A DNA stretch of 64,000 bases from Vandammella animalimorsus (lineage in GTDB: Bacteria; Pseudomonadota; Gammaproteobacteria; Burkholderiales; Burkholderiaceae_C). The stretch spans positions 124,001 through 188,000 of the forward strand of contig NZ_NSJB01000002.1 in the NCBI RefSeq assembly GCF_002285265.1. Direction: 5' to 3'. The notes under the pieces were generated by a model. That model was not told the origin of the DNA. It made no database searches and saw only the letters and a list, made by a program, of their open reading frames with translations. Position 1 is the first letter of the stretch; every line of letters starts with the position of its first letter. The translations under genes and the position numbers were made by a program. Positions 53,972 to 64,000 of the stretch are shown piece by piece.

Positions 53972-55375
53972 ATGCACCACCGCCCCGATTTCGATGCCAC
54001 GCCCTACATCCAGCGCCGCCAGCGCCTGGCCGCCAGCCTGCCGCCGGGCAGCGTTGCGCTGATCCCCACGGCCCGGGAGTGCATTCGCAACCGCGACTCG
54101 CATTTCCCATACCGGCACGACAGCTACTTTTATTACCTGAGCGGCTTCACCGAGCCCGATGCCCTGCTGGTGCTGCACGCCGATGGCCAGAGCCTGCTGC
54201 TGTGCCAGCCCAAGGATCTGGAGCGCGAAATCTGGGACGGCTACCGCCTGGGCCCAGAGGCTGCCATCTCCACCCTGGGCGTGGATGAGGCCGACAGCAT
54301 CGAGCAGCTGGACGCGCGCCTGCCCGCGCTGCTGGAAAACAAAAGCGCCATTTACTACCCCTTTGCCACACATGCAGGGCTGGCCGCGCAGGTCGAGCGC
54401 TGGCTCGAGCGCGTGCGCGCCCGCGCCCGTTATGGCGCGCAAGTGCCCACGGCGCAGCACGACCTGTGCGAACTGCTCGATGAGATGCGCTTGGTCAAGG
54501 ACGCGCACGAAATCGCCACCATCGGCCGCGCCTGCCAAATCAGCGCCCAGGCCCACATCCGCGCCATGCAATGCTCGGCCCGGCTGCTGGCCGCTGGCGC
54601 CGATGCGCGCGAATACCACCTGGAGGCCGAGCTGCTGCACAGCTTCCGCCACCATGGCGCGCAAGGCCCAGCCTACAGCAGCATCGTCGCCGCTGGCTCC
54701 AACGCCTGCGTGCTGCACTACCGCGCCAGCGATGCGCCGCTGCGCCCGGGCGAGCTGGTGCTGATCGACGCCGGCTGCGAACTCGACGGCTACGCCAGCG
54801 ACATCACCCGCACCTTCCCGGCCAATGGCCGCTTCAGCGGCGCGCAGCGCGCGCTGTACGAGCTGGTGCTGGCCAGTGAAGAAGCCGCCATCGCCGCGGC
54901 CCGCCCTGGCGCGCGCTTTACCGACCCGCACGACGCCGCTGTGCGCGTGCTCACCCAGGGCATGCTGGATCTGGGCCTGCTCGACGCTCAGCGCGTGGGC
55001 AGCCTGGACGATGCCATCGAGCAGCGCGCCTACTTCCAGTTCTACATGCACCGTACCGGCCACTGGATGGGCATGGACGTGCACGACTGTGGCAGCTACA
55101 ACGAGCCCAGCGAGCGCGGTCAGCTGCACGAGCGGCGCGATGCGCTCTCGGGCGAGCTCATCCGCGAGCGCCCCTCCCGCATCCTGCGCCCCGGCATGGT
55201 GCTGACCATCGAGCCGGGCATCTACGTGCGCCCCGCCCCCGGCGTGCCCGAAGCCTTCCACCACATCGGCATCCGCATCGAGGACGACGCCCTCATCACT
55301 GCCGAGGGCAACACCCTGCTGACGCGCGATGCGCCGGTGCAGCCCGACGAGATCGAAGCGCTAATGCGCGCCTGA
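53972..55375 (+). CDS. pepP: Xaa-Pro aminopeptidase
   Basis: A 467-residue dimetal aminopeptidase removing N-terminal residues before proline. The N-terminal creatinase domain has PYRHDSYFYYLSGF. The pita-bread catalytic domain has metal ligands in DAGCELDGYASDITR (about residues 265-279), HRTGHWMGMDVHD, TIEPGIY (about 411-417) and IRIEDD. ATG 53972 begins MHHRPDFDATPYIQRRQRLA. Confidence 0.95.
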   Translation: MHHRPDFDATPYIQRRQRLAASLPPGSVALIPTARECIRNRDSHFPYRHDSYFYYLSGFTEPDALLVLHADGQSLLLCQPKDLEREIWDGYRLGPEAAISTLGVDEADSIEQLDARLPALLENKSAIYYPFATHAGLAAQVERWLERVRARARYGAQVPTAQHDLCELLDEMRLVKDAHEIATIGRACQISAQAHIRAMQCSARLLAAGADAREYHLEAELLHSFRHHGAQGPAYSSIVAAGSNACVLHYRASDAPLRPGELVLIDAGCELDGYASDITRTFPANGRFSGAQRALYELVLASEEAAIAAARPGARFTDPHDAAVRVLTQGMLDLGLLDAQRVGSLDDAIEQRAYFQFYMHRTGHWMGMDVHDCGSYNEPSERGQLHERRDALSGELIRERPSRILRPGMVLTIEPGIYVRPAPGVPEAFHHIGIRIEDDALITAEGNTLLTRDAPVQPDEIEALMRA

Positions 55376-55482
55376 TGTGCCGCTGTTGCACGCCCGATGC
55401 AGAAGAGCCCGTACAAGACCATGAAGCATGCCTGCCCGGGCGCTGCGCCCCCTGAACTGAAACCGACCCCATCCCCCCTGCC

Positions 55483-56790
55483 ATGAACGCCAACCAAACC
55501 CTGTTCGAACGCGCCCAACGCAGCATCCCCGGCGGCGTCAACTCACCCGTGCGCGCCTTCAAGGCCGTCGGCGGCACACCCGCCTTCATCGAACGCGCCC
55601 AGGGCGCTTACCTCTGGGATGCTGGCGGCCAGCGCTACATCGACTACATCGGCTCCTGGGGGCCGATGATCCTGGGCCACGGCCACCCCGAGGTGCTGGA
55701 GGCCGTGGCCCGCGCCGCGCGCGAAGGCCTGTCCTTCGGCGCGCCGACCGAGCGCGAGATCGAGCTGGCCGAGCAAATCCTGCAGCTCATGCCCAGCATG
55801 GAGATGGTGCGCCTGGTCAACTCCGGCACCGAGGCCAGCATGAGCGCCATCCGCCTGGCGCGCGGGGCCACCGGGCGCCACAAAATCATCAAGTTCGAGG
55901 GCTGCTACCACGGCCACGCCGACGCCCTGCTGGTCAAGGCCGGCTCGGGCCTGGCCACCTTCGGCCACGCCACCAGCGCCGGCGTGCCGCCGGAGGTGGT
56001 GCGCGACACCCTGGTGCTGGAGTACAACAACGTCGCCCAGCTCGAAGAAGCCTTTGCCCGCTTTGGCACCGAGATCGCCTGCGTCATCATGGAGCCCATT
56101 GCCGGCAACATGAACTTCGTGCGCGCCAGCCTGCCCTTCATGCAGGCCGCGCGCCAACTCACGCGCCAGGCCGGCGCGCTGCTCATCATCGACGAGGTCA
56201 TGACCGGCTTTCGCGTCGCGCTGGGCGGCGCGCAAAGCCTGTATGCCGCGCAGCTGCCGGGCTTTGCGCCCGATCTGACGGTGCTGGGCAAAGTCATCGG
56301 CGGCGGCATGCCGCTGGCCGCATTTGGCGGGCCGCGCGCCATCATGGAGCAGCTCGCGCCGCTGGGCCCGGTCTACCAGGCCGGCACGCTCTCGGGCAAC
56401 CCCGTGGCCACCGCCTGCGGCCTGGCCACGCTGCGTCTGATCCAGCAGCCGGGCTTTCACGCCGCGCTGGGCGCGCGCGCGCGCGCCCTGGTCGATGGCC
56501 TGCAACAGGCCGCCAGCGCCGCCGGCATCGCCTTGAGCGTGGACAGCGAAGGCGGCCTGTTTGGCTTCTTCCTGCTGCCGCAGCTGCCGCAGAACTACCA
56601 GCAGGTCATGCGCAGCGACGGCGCACGCTTCAACCAGCTGTTCCACGGCCTGCTGGCGCGCGGCGTGTACCTGGCCCCAGCCCTGTATGAGGCCGGCTTC
56701 GTCAGCGCCGCGCACAGCGCCCAGGACATCGAAGACACCTTGGCCGCCGCGCGCGAGGTCTTTCAGGAAATGGCGCGAACTGCCGCATAG
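55483..56790 (+). CDS. hemL: Glutamate-1-semialdehyde 2,1-aminomutase
   Basis: A 435-residue PLP enzyme of the C5 pathway of tetrapyrrole synthesis. Family motifs are [33 protein letters not shown], the catalytic lysine in [16 protein letters not shown] (about residue 269), and [12 protein letters not shown]. No strong ribosome binding site precedes ATG 55483. Full length for the family. Confidence 0.97.
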   Translation: MNANQTLFERAQRSIPGGVNSPVRAFKAVGGTPAFIERAQGAYLWDAGGQRYIDYIGSWGPMILGHGHPEVLEAVARAAREGLSFGAPTEREIELAEQILQLMPSMEMVRLVNSGTEASMSAIRLARGATGRHKIIKFEGCYHGHADALLVKAGSGLATFGHATSAGVPPEVVRDTLVLEYNNVAQLEEAFARFGTEIACVIMEPIAGNMNFVRASLPFMQAARQLTRQAGALLIIDEVMTGFRVALGGAQSLYAAQLPGFAPDLTVLGKVIGGGMPLAAFGGPRAIMEQLAPLGPVYQAGTLSGNPVATACGLATLRLIQQPGFHAALGARARALVDGLQQAASAAGIALSVDSEGGLFGFFLLPQLPQNYQQVMRSDGARFNQLFHGLLARGVYLAPALYEAGFVSAAHSAQDIEDTLAAAREVFQEMARTAA

Positions 56791-56967
56791 GCCAAGGGCA
56801 GCAACGCATCGTGGGCGTTGAGCGAAACTTGTCAGCCATGACCGCAGGGAATGCAAACAGGGCAAGCCCCTATTGCCCAAATCCCAGCGATTGGGCTGCA
56901 AGTGTGTCAAAGGCTGGGTTTCGTGCTCAATGCATCGAAAGGCCATCAACCCCTACAGGAGTTTTCC

Positions 56968-57387
56968 ATGACCAATGAAGAAATGAAGGCCTACTTGCAG
57001 TCCATCATCGCCCAAACGCCCTTTGCCGCACATCTACAGGCAGAGGTTGTATCCATCGAACCCGGCAAGGTGGAGTTGAGCGTGCCCATCGTTCCAGAAA
57101 GGACAAGCCAGCATCATGGTTTTGTGCATGGCGCCGTGATCGGGTTTGTTGCAGACAGTGCTTGCGCCTGGGCCGCAGGTGCGGTGGCTGGCGATGTGGT
57201 GACTTCGGAATACAAACTCAATCTCCTGGCTCCCGCGATCGGCGAGCGACTCATTGGCGTTAGCTCAGTCATCAAGGCCTCCTCGCGCACAGTGGTCACG
57301 CAGGCCGAGGTATTTGCCGAACGGGGCAATGAGCGCAAGCTTGTTGCATTCGCCCTGGCCACCATTGCCAAGGTGGACGGAAAATGA
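56968..57387 (+). CDS. PaaI-family thioesterase, first of a pair
   Basis: A 139-residue hotdog-fold protein beginning MTNEEMKAYLQSIIAQTPFA. The active-site region reads HHGFVHGAVIGFVADSACAW (HG and D). An AGGAG site lies seven bases before ATG 56968. It overlaps the next thioesterase gene by four bases (ATGA). GC is a little below that of hemL. The substrate is unknown. Confidence 0.85.
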   Translation: MTNEEMKAYLQSIIAQTPFAAHLQAEVVSIEPGKVELSVPIVPERTSQHHGFVHGAVIGFVADSACAWAAGAVAGDVVTSEYKLNLLAPAIGERLIGVSSVIKASSRTVVTQAEVFAERGNERKLVAFALATIAKVDGK

Positions 57388-57803
57388 ATCCGCCCGATTG
57401 CCCAGAAGGCTTCAAGCCGCTGTTTCGCACCAGCCCGTTCCTGGACGCAAGCGGCCCCTATTTCTACAAGCCTCTCGAAGAAGGCTTCATTGTTGGACTG
57501 CGCGTGGGTGCAAAGCACCTCAACACATCAGGCACAGCACATGGCGGGCTATTGGCCACCTTGGCAGACGTGGCGCTTGGATATGTGACGGCCATGTCGC
57601 AGCAGCCTCCCGTCCGCATGACGACGACCAATCTGGGGTTGGATTATGTCGGGGTGGCCCATGAAGGCGACTGGCTGCAGGCCCATGTCTCGGTGGTCAA
57701 GCTCGGCAGCCGTTTGGCCTTTGCCAATGCGCTGATCGCCGCCAACGAGGCGCCGGTCGCCACGGCCAGAGCCACGTTCCTGGTAATCGGCAGCGCCCCA
57801 TGA
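57384..57803 (+). CDS. PaaI-family thioesterase, second of a pair
   Basis: A 139-residue hotdog-fold protein beginning MNPPDCPEGFKPLFRTSPFL. The active-site region reads SGTAHGGLLATLADVALGYV (HGG and D). It is translationally coupled to the preceding thioesterase, which suggests a heteromeric enzyme or two related substrates. The sequences are only distantly similar to each other. Confidence 0.85.
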   Translation: MNPPDCPEGFKPLFRTSPFLDASGPYFYKPLEEGFIVGLRVGAKHLNTSGTAHGGLLATLADVALGYVTAMSQQPPVRMTTTNLGLDYVGVAHEGDWLQAHVSVVKLGSRLAFANALIAANEAPVATARATFLVIGSAP

Positions 57804-58020
57804 AAGACCATTTCCCAAACCACGCCGCCAAGCCCCGTAATGGTTGAAAATCACAGCATTAACCGTTTCAGTCTTTATGGCGCCAACCCTGCTGCAATTA
57901 GCGTTCAAGTTCGTGAGACACCACTCACAGCGCCACGGAATTTGAAAAATTAGAAAATGACGTCATACTGAAAGCAAGATTTGATTTCCAAATCGAATTC
58001 AACTCCAGAAAGGAAATGCC

Positions 58021-58218
58021 ATGAACATGGACATCATCGAAGGCAAGTGGGAGCAACTCAAAGGCAAGGCCAAGGAAAAATGGGGCAAGCTGACCAATGA
58101 CGACTGGACCGTCATCGAAGGCAAGCGAGATCAAATGGCCGGCCTGATCCAGGAGCGCTACGGTCGCACCAAGGAAGAAGCAGAAAAAGAAGTCGAAGAC
58201 TGGTTCAACAGCAATTGA
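58021..58218 (+). CDS. CsbD family stress-response protein (YjbJ-like)
   Basis: A 65-residue CsbD-like protein, [20 protein letters not shown] then [20 protein letters not shown] and [20 protein letters not shown]. These small acidic and basic proteins are abundant under general stress; function unknown. AAAGGAAATGCC upstream gives a ribosome binding site. TGACGTCA at 57958-57965 in its AT-rich upstream region is a palindrome that may be regulatory. Confidence 0.95.
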   Translation: MNMDIIEGKWEQLKGKAKEKWGKLTNDDWTVIEGKRDQMAGLIQERYGRTKEEAEKEVEDWFNSN

Positions 58219-58267
58219 TCGGCCGATCATCATCGGATTAATCGCCCGTCATCGCCAAAACCCACGA

Positions 58268-58303
58268 CATGAAAAATCCACCCGATCGGGTGGATTTTTC
58301 ATG
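58268..58303. terminator. 36-bp perfect palindrome after csbD
   Basis: Positions 58268-58285 are the exact reverse complement of 58286-58303, beginning CATGAAAAATCCACCCGA. The stem carries A and T runs on its outer side, so it can stop transcription in both directions. It lies 50 bp after the csbD stop. Confidence 0.88.
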
Positions 58304-58561
58304 GGCGACCCATTCATTTTGAGCGCCAAGGCATATTTTGGCATTTCAGAACCGAAAATCGTACAGGATTTTCCAGGGAAAGGCCCCCTCTGCCGAGCGC
58401 CAAAATTCGCCACACTGTCACCCCCGCGAAAGCGCCAGGCCCGCGCAGCCCGCCGCCAACGCCCATTGCATGCACACTGCATGTTTGCGCCCCGCGCGGG
58501 CGAGGCCCTTACCCCGCCCGCGCGATGCGGCCTTGTTGCGTTCACCATCTTTCTTCCAAGC
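58304..58561. other. Non-coding leader region of the 5-oxoprolinase gene
   Basis: No gene is seen between the palindrome and ATG 58562; with the csbD trailer the whole gap is 343 bp. CGCGCGGGCG (58493-58502) and CGCCCGCGCG (58515-58524) form a perfect 10-bp hairpin, ending 37 nt before the start codon. GCCAA/TTGGC near 58326-58343 can form a weaker one. No clear promoter boxes. Confidence 0.5.
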
Positions 58562-62362
<3,801 letters not shown>

Positions 62363-62383
62363 GGGCAGGCAGCCAGAACCTGC

Positions 62384-63529
62384 TCAGGCCTGCGCCTCTT
62401 GCTGGGTGGCGCAGGCCGGGCAGCTGATCTGGCCGGTGCGCTTGTGGTAGAGCACGGTCACGCCGGCGGCCACTTCGGCGCCGCACTGGTCGCACAGCGT
62501 GGCCTCGGAGAGCGTCTCGTGGTCAAAGCCCTCGATCGAGAAGATCTGGTCGCCGATGCGCTTGGGCCACTCCTTGTCCTTGACGATGTCCCAGCGGTAG
62601 TACTCCTCAAAGCGCGTCCAGCGCTCGATCTGTGACTCGCTCAGGCCGTGCTCGCGCAGGGTTTCGACCATCAGACGCTGGCGGTGGTCGAACAGCGAGT
62701 GCGGGATGATCATCCAGTGGTGCATGTTGCGCGGGTTCTCGCCCCAATAGACCTTCTGGCCGGTCATCAGCTGCTGGATGAAGCTGTATTGCTTGCTGGC
62801 GGCGCGGTCCATGGTCACGCCGTGAAAGAACGGCGAGAGCAGCGGATCGGCATAGACCTTGGCATAGAAGGCGTCGAAGATCTTGCGCGCCAGCTTGCCG
62901 TTGTCCAGCTCCTGCCACAGCTGCGGGTCGGTCGGCGGCGGGGTGACCAGCTCGGGCAAGTCCTTGTAGTCCAGGTTGAAGGGGCCGCGCACCTCGAACT
63001 CCAGGCCGAACTCGGCGCCGGGCGCAAAGTAATCGGGCACCACATCGCCCTGCTGCAGCACCCAGCGCGCCTCGGGCACGGGCGTTTGCTGCGGGTCGCT
63101 GGTGAGCATGAGCACCGGCTCGTCCTCCGGCGCCGCGCCATTGACCAGGCGCAGGCTTTGGCCGGCGCGGTAGTCCAGCCCCGTCATGGGCTCGAACTGG
63201 ATGCGCAGCGAGCCCGTGCCGTGGCCATCGACCTCCACCAGCATGCAGCGCGTGACCATGTCCTGCGCCTGCTTGCGCTCGAGCTGCATGGAGCCGGTGG
63301 CCACGCACTTGCAGGGCAGGAAGTAGCCGCGCTCACGCAGGCGGTCGGGCAGGCCGCGCTGGGCTTTCTCGGGGATCTCCCCGGTCACGCAGCGCGTCAT
63401 GCAGGTGTGGCAGGAGCCACCCTTGCAGGAAAACGGCGTGGCAATGCCAACGCGCAGCATGGCGTCGAGCACGGTTTCATGCTCGAAAGGGCGGATGGTC
63501 TGGCCCTCGAATTGGATTTCTATGGTCAT
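62384..63529 (-). CDS. Ferredoxin / truncated-globin / zinc-ribbon fusion protein
   Basis: A 381-residue multidomain protein. Residues 1-90 are a plant-type 2Fe-2S ferredoxin with ligands C35, C40, C43 and C73 (SCKGGSCHTC, LPCKC). Residues about 95-190 look like a reductase-type beta-barrel without an NAD domain (LDYRAGQSLRLVNG). Residues about 205-312 resemble a truncated haemoglobin: FDAFYAKVYADPLLSPFF with F221-Y222 at the B9-B10 positions, and a candidate proximal histidine in NMHHWMIIPHSLF. Residues 346-373 form a zinc ribbon (CDQCG, CPAC). A haem enzyme fed by its own iron-sulfur domain is a reasonable inference; the reaction is unknown. Confidence 0.8.
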   Translation of the reverse strand: MTIEIQFEGQTIRPFEHETVLDAMLRVGIATPFSCKGGSCHTCMTRCVTGEIPEKAQRGLPDRLRERGYFLPCKCVATGSMQLERKQAQDMVTRCMLVEVDGHGTGSLRIQFEPMTGLDYRAGQSLRLVNGAAPEDEPVLMLTSDPQQTPVPEARWVLQQGDVVPDYFAPGAEFGLEFEVRGPFNLDYKDLPELVTPPPTDPQLWQELDNGKLARKIFDAFYAKVYADPLLSPFFHGVTMDRAASKQYSFIQQLMTGQKVYWGENPRNMHHWMIIPHSLFDHRQRLMVETLREHGLSESQIERWTRFEEYYRWDIVKDKEWPKRIGDQIFSIEGFDHETLSEATLCDQCGAEVAAGVTVLYHKRTGQISCPACATQQEAQA

Positions 63530-63688
63530 GGTCTCGTGGGAAGGGTTCAGGGCGTAGGGGTTGTCGGCAATGCAACGAATTGTTGCACGCCCGCCTGCGC
63601 CTGCCAAGCCACTGTGCGGCCTCGGCAGGGGCCCCGCCTACAATGCGCGGCTTGGCCTGTCGCATCTTGCCCCACAAGGAAAACCCAC

Positions 63689-64000
63689 GTGCCCCCCGTT
63701 TCTGCCAGCGCGCCCGGCGTGCGCAGCGCTGCCCTGCCCCCCCCACGCGTCAGCCGGCTGCTGCAAGGCATGCAGCTGCTCACCGGGCTGGTGTTCGCCC
63801 CGGTGCTGTTCCTGCTGTGCCAGCGCCTGCCCGTGCAACTGGGCTGGGAGAACGGCCCGCTGGAGATGGCGCAGAACGTGCTTTTGGGCCTGGCGGCGCT
63901 GCTCTCGGCCGGCATGGCCTGGCGGCGCCGTGCGCACGCGCAGCGCTTTGTCTGGTGGGCGCTGGCCCTGCTCTGGCTGGTGCTGCTGGGGCGCGAGATG
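63689..64000 (+). CDS. Hypothetical membrane protein (partial, runs off right edge)
   Basis: An open frame of 104 codons from GTG 63689 to the window edge. AAGGA eight bases upstream supports the GTG start. It begins with a disordered Pro/Ser run, then shows hydrophobic segments at about residues 30-47, 64-79 and 88-101, so it is an integral membrane protein. No family was recognised from the visible part. Divergent from the ferredoxin-globin gene. Confidence 0.65.
   Translation, partial: MPPVSASAPGVRSAALPPPRVSRLLQGMQLLTGLVFAPVLFLLCQRLPVQLGWENGPLEMAQNVLLGLAALLSAGMAWRRRAHAQRFVWWALALLWLVLLGREM

Overview
The window is a GC-rich chromosomal segment whose gene families, gene order and high GC in third codon positions fit a betaproteobacterium of the order Burkholderiales, most likely family Comamonadaceae. 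Much of it is housekeeping: argB, metK, thiL, apaG, rpe, trpD, radA, trmB, odhA-odhB-lpdA, valS, hemL, pepP and two tRNAs. No rRNA, prophage or CRISPR array was seen.

Region 1 (1-2.4 kb) is accessory DNA: the 5' end of a probable DUF4011-type helicase reading off the left edge, an IS630-family element with a frameshifted transposase, and a ribbon-helix-helix/RelE-ParE toxin-antitoxin pair. Region 2 (2.4-10.2 kb, minus strand) looks like one long transcription unit: a fused indolepyruvate ferredoxin oxidoreductase, a YbfB/YjiJ-type MFS transporter and a three-gene ABC exporter set. An octanucleotide repeat joins the first two genes and a long inverted repeat lies in the leader. Region 3 (10.4-17.3 kb) holds argB, a DUF2789 gene, a MacA-MacB-outer-membrane-factor efflux operon and a universal stress protein; a 25-bp repeat lies in opposite orientations on either side of the efflux/stress block.

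Region 4 (17.5-34.3 kb) is mostly housekeeping: DUF808 protein, cobalamin adenosyltransferase, thioesterase, metK with a strongly structured leader that sequesters its ribosome binding site, two LpxL-type acyltransferases, thiL, apaG, rpe, tRNA-Ser(CGA), a solitary trpD, an M48 protease, a GT2-GtrA fusion, radA, a helix-hairpin-helix protein and trmB. Region 5 (34.5-41 kb) is the 2-oxoglutarate dehydrogenase operon odhA-odhB-lpdA, with a zeta-toxin-like P-loop kinase and a 69-residue protein set between odhB and lpdA.

Region 6 (41.3-53.3 kb) has an AI-2E family transporter, a large DUF2339 membrane protein, an arylformamidase-like hydrolase, tRNA-Gly(GCC), valS preceded by three 22-bp direct repeats, a solitary PIN-domain gene, a TIGR04222-type membrane protein and a RelE/XRE toxin-antitoxin pair with a palindromic operator. 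Region 7 (53.4-64 kb) carries a NudJ-like Nudix hydrolase, pepP, hemL, two overlapping thioesterases, csbD, a fused 5-oxoprolinase and, on the opposite strand, an unusual ferredoxin/truncated-globin/zinc-ribbon fusion protein. A membrane protein runs off the right edge.

The best candidates for something undescribed are the ferredoxin-globin-zinc-ribbon protein (62384-63529), the metK leader (22122-22230), the kinase inside the odh operon with a hairpin on its start codon (36119-36686), and the repeat structures at 6482-6521, 10203-10280 and 47225-47290.
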